Shown in pieces: positions 43,262 to 51,640 of a DNA stretch of 64,000 bases. The translations under genes and the position numbers were made by a program. The DNA is from JAGWBG01 sp034421095. GTDB lineage: Bacteria; Chloroflexota; Dehalococcoidia; Lucifugimonadales; JAGWBF01. The notes beneath the pieces are model-generated. The model did not search any database, was not told where the DNA came from, and worked only from the letters and a program-made list of their open reading frames with translations. Where the stretch lies: positions 114,272 to 178,271 of the forward strand of contig DAOUKR010000004.1 of NCBI GenBank assembly GCA_034421095.1, read 5' to 3'. The first letter of the stretch is position 1, and every line of letters begins with the position of its first letter.

Positions 43262-44863
43262 ATGAGGCCCCGGACAATACCGACACCCCTGCTCCTCACG
43301 ATAATCGGTCTGGGCGCATTTGTGACCGCCCTTGACCAGACTGTAGTAGTTACGGCCCTGCCCGAGGTGATGCTGGACCTTAAAATCCCCGTCTCGGAGT
43401 TGGACAGAGCGTCCTGGGTCGTGACGGCATACCTGCTGGGCTACACGTCGGCCATGCCGCTGATAGGGCGTCTGGCCGACGTATACGGGCAGCCCCGGGT
43501 CTACCAGGCCTCTCTGATAGTATTCAGCGTCGGGACATGTCTCGTGGCGCTCTCGCCCAACCTGGAATGGATGGTGGGAGCGAGGATAGTCCAGGCTATC
43601 GGCGGAGGCGCCACCGTCCCCATAGGTCTGGCCATAGCGAGCAGCGCCTTTCCACAACGTCAGCGCGGTATGGCCATTGGGGTTGTCGTCGCTGCGGCGG
43701 AAGCCGGTTCCATGCTGGGACCGGCCTACGGCGGGGCCATAATCGAGCTACTGGACTGGCGCTGGATTTTCTGGCTCAACGTGCCCCAGAGCGCCGTCCT
43801 GTTTTTGGCGCTGATGTGGCTGGCCAACCAACCACAGAAAGGCGTGAGGGTAGATTACCTGGGCGGTGTCATGTTGACAGCTGCCCTGGTCGTCATCTCC
43901 CTGGCTCTATCCCGCCAGGGACTATTTACTCTCTCTTCCCCGATGCCCTTCATTATAGGAGTGCCGGGGCTGGCCATTGCCGCAGCACTGATACTGTTTG
44001 AACGGCGGGTCTCAAATTGCTGGTATCCAAGCATGGCGGTGGTGGGCAACGTCTTCCGGCGAGGACGACCACCTGGACGTTCTCAAGGGGAGCTAGGGAA
44101 GAATCGGGATGCCGTGGGGCCACCGGACCGGGCATCCGTCGAGCCTCTGCTGTCCCCCTTCATATCCCGCTCCTGGGTCTTCATAACGGCGAACGCAACC
44201 CAGCTTCTGGAGGGTGTATCCTTCATTATTGCCATGGTCACCGTGCCGTTGATGGCGGGTACGGTAATGGGGAAAGAGCCTCTGACCGGAGCGTGGTGGC
44301 TGCTGCGGATGACCGCAGCAATCCCGGTGGGGGCGGTGGTCGGGGGCTATCTCTCAGGGATAATCGGCATCCGGCCTGTAATTACTGCAGGGCTTGGTCT
44401 GAGCGCCCTGGGGCTTTTCCTGGTCAGCACGTGGGAGTTGGACATCGGCGAGCCGTGGCTAACCTTGCACTTGATGACAGCGGGGCTTGGGTTCGGCCTG
44501 AACAACGCGCCCATTATGACCAGGGCTCTTAACTCCGTCAGCGAGGAGTACCGGAGCACGGCAGCATCACTGGTCACGGTATCCCGGATGGTTGGGATGG
44601 CTCTGGGGCTGGCCGCACTATCGGCCTGGGGAGTGGAACGGTTCCATCTGCTCACGGCCGGGCTGGAGCTACCCATACCCATACCCGGGGAGACTGCCAG
44701 CGCGTTGCAGGCCAGAGTTGCCGAGTATAACGCCCAGCTCAACGATGCGGGTCTTACCCTGTTCCATAACTTTTTCCGTGTTGCCGGGGGAGTAGCCCTG
44801 GCAGCCATCATACCGGCCCTTGCCATGTGGCCCAGCCAGCGGGAAAGGGAGGAGAGGGGGTAA
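43262..44863 (+). CDS. MFS transporter, DHA2 (14-helix) family
   Basis: 533 aa. N-terminal helix with the family motif GLGAFVTALDQTVVVTALPEV and VVTAYLLGYTSAMPLIGRLADVYG (motif A) are typical of EmrB/QacA/P55-type drug:H+ antiporters. A roughly 60-residue polar loop (about 243-300) separates the halves. Located just downstream of the LprG-like lipoprotein; together they may export lipid or drug across the envelope. A TATAAT at 43215 may give it an extra promoter. Confidence 0.9.
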   Translation: MRPRTIPTPLLLTIIGLGAFVTALDQTVVVTALPEVMLDLKIPVSELDRASWVVTAYLLGYTSAMPLIGRLADVYGQPRVYQASLIVFSVGTCLVALSPNLEWMVGARIVQAIGGGATVPIGLAIASSAFPQRQRGMAIGVVVAAAEAGSMLGPAYGGAIIELLDWRWIFWLNVPQSAVLFLALMWLANQPQKGVRVDYLGGVMLTAALVVISLALSRQGLFTLSSPMPFIIGVPGLAIAAALILFERRVSNCWYPSMAVVGNVFRRGRPPGRSQGELGKNRDAVGPPDRASVEPLLSPFISRSWVFITANATQLLEGVSFIIAMVTVPLMAGTVMGKEPLTGAWWLLRMTAAIPVGAVVGGYLSGIIGIRPVITAGLGLSALGLFLVSTWELDIGEPWLTLHLMTAGLGFGLNNAPIMTRALNSVSEEYRSTAASLVTVSRMVGMALGLAALSAWGVERFHLLTAGLELPIPIPGETASALQARVAEYNAQLNDAGLTLFHNFFRVAGGVALAAIIPALAMWPSQREREERG

Positions 44864-45199
44864 CATGCTCGGAGAACCGCACGGGCACATTGTATTCTCT
44901 CAAGCAACCGGGTGACAGGCTTTTCATATTGATTAAAGTCAGGGAAGATTAAAAATACCAGTCATTGACATGTTGGATGACTGGAAGTAAACTGTGCTTT
45001 CCACGTACGATTCTCGTCAAACTTAATCAAGCTCAGATGGCTCGTTGAGACTAAGGTCCCGTTTACATCACACAATATTCATGCACGCAACCAATGATGG
45101 TGCTCTACATCTCCAAAAGGTCATCCATGCCGGAAGTGGGGGCATGACCACGCCTTCCGTACGTAATGCCATTTTCAAGACCTGTCAGAGGAGTGGGGT
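44864..45199. other. Intergenic region with one promoter
   Basis: 336 bp. No gene found. Contains TTGACA (44965-44970)/17 bp/TAAACT (44988-44993) and about 200 bp of leader before the next gene. Confidence 0.55.
44965..44993 (+). promoter_or_regulatory. promoter for the radical SAM-PAP2 pair
   Basis: TTGACA 44965-44970, 17-bp spacer, TAAACT 44988-44993. The unusually long leader (about 200 nt) to ATG 45200 could hold control elements. Confidence 0.6.
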
Positions 45200-46453
45200 A
45201 TGTCCTCCGTGAAGGGCTCTTTGCTGTTCAGGACAATATGGGCCCTGGAGAGACGGCTCCAGGTGAACGAGTCCACCATTGGGGCATTTGCCAGCGGCCG
45301 TGCGAGCCAGAGGCTTACGGTAGCGTTGCGTCACGGGACGTGGAAGAAGCTATTCAACCTGTTGCGCATAGAATTGCAACTGCGGCTTGGCCGCAGCAGG
45401 GTTTCAGGCTACCCGTATGAATGGGAGATAGACACCACCAATATTTGCCAGCTAAAATGCCCTTTGTGCCACACCGGGTTGGGCACGGTCAACCGAGACA
45501 AGGGCGTTATGCACTTCGACCTCTTCAAGAAGACCGTTGACGAAATCAAGGACTATTGCATCTGGCTTAGCCTTTACAGTTGGGGAGAACCTTTCCTCAA
45601 TAAAGAGATAGACCGCTACGTGGCTTATGCCAATCAGTCCAACGTAGCTACCATTATTAGCTCAAACCTCAACAAGCCGCTCACGCCCGACATGGCCGAG
45701 CGTCTCATACGTTCGGGGCTTGACGTGCTCATCGTTTCTCTAGATGGTATTACACAGGATGTCTATGAGGTCTACCGTGTAGGGGGGCATCTGGACAGAG
45801 TCTTGGAGAACATCACGCTTCTGACTCAGAAGAAAAGGGAGCTTGGCTCAAAGACGCCCTATATAGAATGGCAGTTCATCGTGATGCGTCAGAACGAGCA
45901 CCAGATTGAAGAGGCGAGCCAGTTGGCAGACCAGCTGGGAGTGGACGGCATAATCTTCAAGAAAGTCGATTTTCCTCACGGGGAGAATGACCCGGAGTTG
46001 ACGAAGAAGTGGATCCCCATATCCGCAGAAGGCTTTCGCAAGGACCAGCCCTTCTCCAAGCCCTACCAGGAGAACGGGGGCCGCTGCTGGCGTTTATGGC
46101 GCAGCGGCGTCGTTAACTGGGACGGGGGGTATGCTCCCTGCTGCTACCTTACCGACGCATCCGACGACTTCGGAAATGTCAATACCAACTCTATCAAGGA
46201 AATCTGGAACGGTGAGCACTACGTGACGGCGCGGGGGCTCTTTGATGAGAAATTTGTTCCGGCGGCCGGCGTAGGATGCATGAACTGTGATGTTTACCTG
46301 GAAACCAGGGTTGCCAGGAAACGCGGCCCCTTTATACCCCTTCAGCCTTCCAGTCACTCAGAGCAGGCCCGGAATAATCATAAACCCCATCAGCCGGTCT
46401 CGGTCACGTCTTCAAAGAACCAGAAGGAGTCCAAGCTCAGGGTTGATGAATGA
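45200..46453 (+). CDS. Radical SAM/SPASM domain protein
   Basis: 417 aa. Radical SAM cluster C83-x3-C87-x2-C90 (CQLKCPLC) and a C-terminal SPASM-like region with GGRCWRLW, GYAPCCYL, and CMNCDVY cysteines for an extra Fe-S cluster. Such enzymes modify peptides, cofactors or lipids. The next gene overlaps by 4 bp (ATGA), so an associated PAP2-family enzyme is co-made. No short precursor peptide gene seen upstream. Confidence 0.9.
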   Translation: MSSVKGSLLFRTIWALERRLQVNESTIGAFASGRASQRLTVALRHGTWKKLFNLLRIELQLRLGRSRVSGYPYEWEIDTTNICQLKCPLCHTGLGTVNRDKGVMHFDLFKKTVDEIKDYCIWLSLYSWGEPFLNKEIDRYVAYANQSNVATIISSNLNKPLTPDMAERLIRSGLDVLIVSLDGITQDVYEVYRVGGHLDRVLENITLLTQKKRELGSKTPYIEWQFIVMRQNEHQIEEASQLADQLGVDGIIFKKVDFPHGENDPELTKKWIPISAEGFRKDQPFSKPYQENGGRCWRLWRSGVVNWDGGYAPCCYLTDASDDFGNVNTNSIKEIWNGEHYVTARGLFDEKFVPAAGVGCMNCDVYLETRVARKRGPFIPLQPSSHSEQARNNHKPHQPVSVTSSKNQKESKLRVDE

Positions 46454-47391
46454 TGATTAAACAGACCATTCAGAATAAAGGACTGGAAATCAAGAATTCC
46501 TGGCTTTATTGGAATGTTCTCAGGCACTCCAAGCAAGTGCTGATTATCGCAAGCGCTTACTTCCTCTACATGTTCGTCCGCAGATACCTCATTGCCGACA
46601 TCGAGACCGTTGCCGTTGAGAATGCGATAAAGGTCACTGCCTTTGAGTTCGCCAGAGGGTTTTTGTGGGAGCCAAGCTGGCAAGCATGGGTGATTGAGCA
46701 CTCGAAAGGCCTCGTTATCTTTTTCAATTGGGTTTATATACTTACCTTCTGGCCTATCATAGTAGTTACGGCCCTCGTAGTATATATCCTAGATAGGCAG
46801 AAATATTTCTATTACCGAAACATGATTCTGCTCAGCCTTGTTATAGCCTTGATGGTCTTCATGCTGTTCCCTCTGGCTCCACCAAGAGCTATGCCGGAGC
46901 ACGGCTTCATTGACACTATCCAGCAATTCGGTCCCAGCTGGTACGGCAGCCGCGAAATGTCCGTCTACTACAACGCCTATGCTGCCATGCCAAGCTTGCA
47001 CTTTAGTTGGACTGTTCTGTTCGGTATTCTCTTCTTCCGGATGAAGCATCCCTGGCTCAAGCCATTGGGAGTCATCTACCCCGGCATGACCTTCCTCGCC
47101 ATAGTCATCACCGGAAACCACTACATAATTGATGCCATAGGCGGGGCGGCGGTCGCCACTATGGCCGTGCTTGTCTACTACACTATCGTGCGCCTGGAGC
47201 CTCACCGCACGATGATCCTGGCTACTGCTAAAGTGCACCTGGGCCGTGCGGGCGCTCATCTTAGCGGTGCCTTTGCCAGTTGGAAGTCGCATACCCAGGC
47301 AAGCTTTGAGGCCAAGAGAGCCCGGTTAAGGTCTGAGTACTACGCGTTTTGGAGGCGCAGCAAGAGATTACACCTGAAATACCATCTGTAA
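46450..47391 (+). CDS. PAP2 / inositol-phosphorylceramide-synthase-like membrane enzyme
   Basis: 313 aa with about six membrane helices. PAP2_3 motifs: PLAPPRAMPE, AAMPSLHFSW (with catalytic His), and ITGNHYIIDAIGG. These match bacterial IPC-synthase-like phosphotransferases/phosphatases that move phospho-head groups between lipids. The basic C-terminal tail is cytosolic. Coupled to the radical SAM enzyme, hinting at joint work on a membrane lipid or lipid-linked molecule. Confidence 0.86.
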   Translation: MMIKQTIQNKGLEIKNSWLYWNVLRHSKQVLIIASAYFLYMFVRRYLIADIETVAVENAIKVTAFEFARGFLWEPSWQAWVIEHSKGLVIFFNWVYILTFWPIIVVTALVVYILDRQKYFYYRNMILLSLVIALMVFMLFPLAPPRAMPEHGFIDTIQQFGPSWYGSREMSVYYNAYAAMPSLHFSWTVLFGILFFRMKHPWLKPLGVIYPGMTFLAIVITGNHYIIDAIGGAAVATMAVLVYYTIVRLEPHRTMILATAKVHLGRAGAHLSGAFASWKSHTQASFEAKRARLRSEYYAFWRRSKRLHLKYHL

Positions 47392-47592
47392 TCTCAATGG
47401 CCCTGCGCCGCCACCCGGCAGCCTTCTACCCGTCCGTCGGCAGACAGGTCCCCGGCGCCACCAATCCGCCAGCCGGACAAAGGCAAATGCAGCCCTACCC
47501 ACTACAGCAGAAGAAGTCTCCGTGTGCCGTCACTTTGAAAACAACAACTCGGTGAAATTCTGAATAAGTCGGAAATAGCGACCCGCCAACTC

Positions 47593-47683
47593 GTCATACT
47601 GGCGAAAGCCAGTATCCAGACTCTTAAAAGTTCTGGATTCCGGCCCCGTATCGAGTACGGGGCAAGCTCTGCGCCGGAATGAC
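47593..47683 (+). repeat. GTCATTCC-family palindromic repeat before a HEPN-like gene
   Basis: GTCATACTGG...CCGGAATGAC with internal hairpins TACTGGC/GCCAGTA and CCCCGTA/TACGGGG; followed by GTTTTTC, so it may also terminate transcription. Confidence 0.75.
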
Positions 47684-47737
47684 GTTTTTCAGAGTTTCCC
47701 TGGTAATCTTTGCCGCAAGGAAAACTGAGGACAGTCA

Positions 47738-48139
47738 ATGGTCATGGACCAAGAACGAGTTCACCGCTATGCGAGCCGGAGTAGCCGGTACCGTGCAGGC
47801 GCTTCAAGGGAGATACGAGACGGCAACTGGGAGCGAGCAGAAGAACTGTTGTGGGGCAGTTTGGTAGGAGCGGTCAAGGCCGTTGCCCTTAGCCGCGGCG
47901 TGGAGTTGGCAGACGACGAGGACGCGAAGAGATACCTCGCTATCCTGGCCGGAGAGAAAAGAAACAGGCGGCTTGGAAACGCTTTTGACCAACTTGCAAG
48001 CTATTCCGACATCCTCTACAGGATCCAGGATTCGACTCTCGGCCCAGACAGATTGTATAATCTAGTGGAGCGAGTAAGCTACGTAGTGGAGAACCTGTGG
48101 GAGATGTTGCCACCCGAAGAAGGAGGCCAACAAGTTTGA
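47738..48139 (+). CDS. HEPN-like / PaREP1-type helical protein
   Basis: 133 aa, all-helical. Segments ASREIRDGNWERAEELLWGSLVGAVKAVAL and AFDQLASYSDILYRIQDS (shown in part) have the helix spacing of PaREP1/HEPN proteins, like the gene at 22.6 kb. 45 bp before mtaB. Function unknown. Confidence 0.72.
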   Translation: MVMDQERVHRYASRSSRYRAGASREIRDGNWERAEELLWGSLVGAVKAVALSRGVELADDEDAKRYLAILAGEKRNRRLGNAFDQLASYSDILYRIQDSTLGPDRLYNLVERVSYVVENLWEMLPPEEGGQQV

Positions 48140-48184
48140 CATACCCGACTTCGGCAGGCAGGTTAGTAGCGGAGACGGACGGTC

Positions 48185-49504
48185 ATGGCTGAAGGCGAGA
48201 CCTACGGGGTAGATACTCTTGGCACCGTGGCTATACAGACCCACGGCTGTAAACTAAACCAGGCGGACAGCGCGGCCATAGCTCGCCGATTCATTCGGGC
48301 CGGCTACAGAGTGGTAGAGCCATCCGAGCCGGCTGACATCTACGTAGTCAACACTTGCACGGTCACCCATACCGCGGACAGTAAGGCCCGCCAAGCCTTG
48401 CGGGCAGCCCACCACAAGAACCCTTCAGCCCTGGTGGTAGCTACCGGATGCTATGCCCAGCATGACCCGGGAGGGCTTGCACGAGTGAAGGGAGTTAACC
48501 TAGTAGTAGACAATTCAAAGAAGGACAGGTTAGTGGAGATGGTGCGGGCAGCACGTGGGGACCAACCTGTACCATGCGCCACCGGCAATGAATCACCATC
48601 CCTCCCCATGGGCTTGGGACTCGGCCGCACCAGGGCCATGGTGAAAATACAGGAAGGCTGCGACCAGGTATGTGCCTATTGCATCGTTCCCAAGGTACGT
48701 GGCCGGGAACGAAGTATTCCACCCGAGACGCTCAGAAGCCAGATTAACCAATACGTTAAGGAAGGCTACAAAGAGGTGGTCCTTACAGGCACTCAGCTTG
48801 GGTCATACGGATTCGACCTTGAAGGCTTAAATCTAAGCGGCCTACTGGAATACCTGCTACGGGAAACCTGTATAGAAAGACTGCGTGTATCGTCCCTCCA
48901 ACCTCAAGAAATCACAGGGAAGCTTCTCCAGCTATGGGACGACCCCCGCCTTTGCCCCCACTTCCATATACCGCTGCAGAGCGGCAGTGACTACGTGCTC
49001 AAACGGATGCGCCGCCGCTATACCGCATCCCAATACGGAGACGCCGTGGACAGGGTGAGACAAAGCGTGGAGGGTGTGTCAATAACCGCAGACGTGATTG
49101 TGGGTTTTCCCGGAGAGGACGAAGGCCATTTCCAAGAAAGTCTACAGACCGTGGGGAATATGGACTTCGCGTCTATGCACGTATTCCCCTACTCCATACG
49201 CCCCGGCACCAGTGCTGCATTCATGGGTCCGCAGGTTGACGAGAGGCTGAAGAGGGAGCGCATGGATGAGATGCTAGCCGTGGCAAGGGCGCAGAGTTCG
49301 GCGTTCCGCCAAAGCTCGCTGGGGACTATCCGGCACGTTCTCTGGGAAACGGGGGAGGTACGGGGAGGCAAGCTGCGCTACGTCGGGTTGACCGATAATT
49401 ATCTGAGGGTATACACCGAGGGCGAAGCGTCGCTTCTTAATCGTATAACCCCTGCCCGACTGTTGTCAGAGGTTGACGGGCGCCTTTGGGTCGAAGCCTT
49501 GTGA
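48185..49504 (+). CDS. mtaB: tRNA t6A37 methylthiotransferase MtaB
   Basis: 439 aa. N-terminal UPF0004 domain with three Cys for an Fe-S cluster (HGCKLNQADS, VNTCTVT, ATGCYAQ) and the radical SAM cluster GCDQVCAYC. MtaB methylthiolates t6A37 of tRNAs. ATG start. Ends 10 bp before a long hairpin. Confidence 0.94.
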   Translation: MAEGETYGVDTLGTVAIQTHGCKLNQADSAAIARRFIRAGYRVVEPSEPADIYVVNTCTVTHTADSKARQALRAAHHKNPSALVVATGCYAQHDPGGLARVKGVNLVVDNSKKDRLVEMVRAARGDQPVPCATGNESPSLPMGLGLGRTRAMVKIQEGCDQVCAYCIVPKVRGRERSIPPETLRSQINQYVKEGYKEVVLTGTQLGSYGFDLEGLNLSGLLEYLLRETCIERLRVSSLQPQEITGKLLQLWDDPRLCPHFHIPLQSGSDYVLKRMRRRYTASQYGDAVDRVRQSVEGVSITADVIVGFPGEDEGHFQESLQTVGNMDFASMHVFPYSIRPGTSAAFMGPQVDERLKRERMDEMLAVARAQSSAFRQSSLGTIRHVLWETGEVRGGKLRYVGLTDNYLRVYTEGEASLLNRITPARLLSEVDGRLWVEAL

Positions 49505-49514
49505 GTGAAGTATA

Positions 49515-49574
49515 ACGACGGCAAGTTGGCCCCAGCGGGCTGCACCCGAATGGCTGGGACCAACTTGCCGTCGT
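49515..49574. terminator. long bidirectional hairpin terminator
   Basis: Perfect 15-bp stem ACGACGGCAAGTTGG/CCAACTTGCCGTCGT with an additional CCAGC/GCTGG inner stem, between the convergent mtaB and MBL genes. No T-run. Confidence 0.6.
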
Positions 49575-49609
49575 CGTGTAACCAATCCAAATCTCGCCGG
49601 CGGAGTCAC

Positions 49610-50440
49610 CTACAGTTCTACCGGCCTGAGGTAAGAGTGGCCGTTTCTTCTTTCGAGATAGCCTGCAGTCTGGTCATAGCTGTGGGCGAATATGAGTAGC
49701 CAGCCTTCCTTTTCCGCCTTACGCCGGAATTCCCGCTTCATTTCCAGGGTGTCCTCGGGGTATTGGTCAAAGGCGGATATAGCAGCCAAGTCCAGGTGAT
49801 GGGGGGTCGGGATTAAATCTCCCAAAAAAGCTATTCTCTCTCCCCCGTGGTTTACCATGACTACCTGATGGCCCTTGGAGTGGCCATGGGTCACCTCGAC
49901 TCGAAGCCCTGGAAATATTTCCGAATCTCCGTCCAGCAACTCTAGCTGCCCTTTTTCCTCAATAGGAGAGAAGTCCTCTTCCCGGTATATATCATGGCAC
50001 CTCTCGTTGGGATGGCACGCTTCTTCCCAACATTCCCTCTGGACATAGTATTTGGCTCGAGGGAAGGTAGGCACCAAGTTTCCTGCTCGGTCCAGTCTGG
50101 TGCAACCACCGCTGTGGTCAAAATGCAGGTGGGTAAGAATAACGGCGTCAATTTCCTTGGCAGAGATCCCCAAGCCTTTAAGCCCTTTCAAGAGCCTGCT
50201 GGGGACCAAGCCATAGACCTCCTTCTCATTGTCCAGGTCCTTGGCCCCAACTCCCGTGTCTACGAGTACAGTCTTGCCATATAACTGTATGAGGAGGCAG
50301 TTAAGACCCAAAGTAATACGGTTCTTTCTATCGGTCGTGACCTTGCTTTCCCAGAGAGTCTTGGGCACCGGCCCAAACATTGTACCACCATCAAATTTGA
50401 TAATTCCGTCACTTAATACTCTAACAGATGTGGTCATCAT
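49610..50440 (-). CDS. Metallo-beta-lactamase-fold hydrolase
   Basis: 276-280 aa; dinuclear zinc motif HLHFDHSGG with later H (TPTH region HGHSKGH) and D (LGDLIP). This resembles lactonases/glyoxalase II-like MBL enzymes. The start is uncertain: ATG at 50452 follows AAGGAGG by only 2 bp; ATG 50440 has a 14-bp spacer; I use 50440. Substrate unknown. Confidence 0.85.
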   Translation of the reverse strand: MMTTSVRVLSDGIIKFDGGTMFGPVPKTLWESKVTTDRKNRITLGLNCLLIQLYGKTVLVDTGVGAKDLDNEKEVYGLVPSRLLKGLKGLGISAKEIDAVILTHLHFDHSGGCTRLDRAGNLVPTFPRAKYYVQRECWEEACHPNERCHDIYREEDFSPIEEKGQLELLDGDSEIFPGLRVEVTHGHSKGHQVVMVNHGGERIAFLGDLIPTPHHLDLAAISAFDQYPEDTLEMKREFRRKAEKEGWLLIFAHSYDQTAGYLERRNGHSYLRPVEL

Positions 50441-50548
50441 CTCCGCACTCATCACCTCCTTCGGAATGACCAATGTAAAGGGAAACCAATGCAACAGTAA
50501 CTGCTCAAGCCTCCTTTCTTTCTTGAGGCAGGATTTCTCCTGCCTCAC

Positions 50549-51140
50549 CTATACACCAGACAGTTGGCACGTGGACAATTGGGGCGGGCCGTCCGGTATG
50601 CAGATGCGGTGCCGCTGCCAGGGTGTTCCTCAATGTACCACAGCTTTCGACAGAAAACCCTGCTTTGGGCCTGACCGCCAAGAAATTATAAGATTGCTCG
50701 CCCAAGCATAAGGGTATAACCTTTGATGTTGTCAAGGGGAAAATTGTGGAAATAATTTTAATATATTTTTTTACTTGTTTATAAATTTAGAGCTTGAAGT
50801 TGGCTCTCAAACTCACGTCGCACGCCCAAAAATGCGGTCACTCGGCCCTGATACAGGAGTGGACATATAAAGCCCCAGGCCAAGAATTCGCTACGATATT
50901 TGTATTAAATACTAGAATAGTTTGAGTATTCAAACTATAACAGGAATGATACGGGGTTACGCAAAGGTCCGTGGAAGGGAGCTTCACAAGAGTGGAGTAC
51001 CTCGATGCCACAATACACAGCCCCCAGCCACTTTACAATGCCTACGATGCCTAATTAGGGAAAGTGGGCAGGCTATCAGCCTAACCTTCATTACATAGGG
51101 AGGAACTTGAGGTTTCATAGTAACGCCCTGAAGTTGAATA
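50549..51140. other. AT-rich intergenic region before the tRNA-tuf block
   Basis: About 590 bp; no gene supported. It holds a perfect 9-bp inverted repeat (50917-50938) and A/T tracts, and ends in the promoter for tRNA-Thr. Confidence 0.5.
50917..50938. repeat. perfect 9-bp inverted repeat
   Basis: ATAGTTTGA-gtat-TCAAACTAT, about 200 bp upstream of the tRNA-tuf promoter; could be an operator or just a hairpin. Confidence 0.6.
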
Positions 51141-51169
51141 TTGACTTTTCTACCTGTGCTCCATATACT
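51141..51169 (+). promoter_or_regulatory. promoter for tRNA-tuf operon
   Basis: TTGACT 51141-51146, 17-bp spacer, TATACT 51164-51169; expected start near 51176. Confidence 0.78.
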
Positions 51170-51193
51170 AATATTCGATAGGCGTGCATACAG

Positions 51194-51217
51194 ATGGCCC
51201 CGCTTGGTCGGGGCCAT
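51194..51217 (+). terminator. leader hairpin before tRNA-Thr
   Basis: ATGGCCCCG/CGGGGCCAT, 9-bp stem with a 6-nt loop, in the transcribed leader 24 bp before the first tRNA. Could be a processing signal or weak attenuator. Confidence 0.4.
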
Positions 51218-51241
51218 TTATCGCACTCCCATAGCGTATGT

Positions 51242-51314
51242 GCCCCAGTGGCGCAATGGTAGCGCAACCGACTTGTAATCGGTAGGTTGGTGGGTTCGAA
51301 TCCCCTCTGGGGCT
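51242..51314 (+). tRNA. tRNA-Thr(TGT)
   Basis: Acceptor GCCCCAG/CTGGGGC, anticodon loop CTTGTAA with anticodon TGT in stem ACCGA/TCGGT, TpsiC GGTTCGAATCC. CCA not encoded. Confidence 0.93.
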
Positions 51315-51406
51315 TCTTCGGACCCATGAGGCATATACTCTCTCACGCATTACTGTGCCAGTCATTATTGGCCTAAGAGAAAGAGTGTGCTAGACTGGTA
51401 CGACCC

Positions 51407-51494
51407 GGAGGGGTGGGTGAGTGGTTTAAACCACCAGACTGTAAATCTGGCGCTCGGAAGGGCTTCGTAGGTTCGAATCCTACCCCCTCCACCA
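51407..51494 (+). tRNA. tRNA-Tyr(GTA)
   Basis: Acceptor GGAGGGG/CCCCTCC, anticodon loop CTGTAAA (GTA) in stem CCAGA/TCTGG, long variable arm typical of class II, encoded CCA at 51492-51494. Confidence 0.93.
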
Positions 51495-51537
51495 TAAGCC
51501 ACGGATGCGTGTTTCTTAAAATGAAAAGCCAAGGCAG

Positions 51538-51612
51538 GCCCACATAGCTCAGAGGCAGAGCACGTTCTTGGTAAGAACGGGGTCGGCGGTTCGACTCCGC
51601 CTGTGGGCTCCA
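51538..51612 (+). tRNA. tRNA-Thr(GGT)
   Basis: Acceptor GCCCACA/TGTGGGC, anticodon loop TTGGTAA (GGT) in stem CGTTC/GAACG, TpsiC GGTTCGACTCC, encoded CCA. 29 bp before tuf. Confidence 0.93.
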
Positions 51613-51640
51613 GCACTAAAGACAAAGGGAGGAATCCAAA

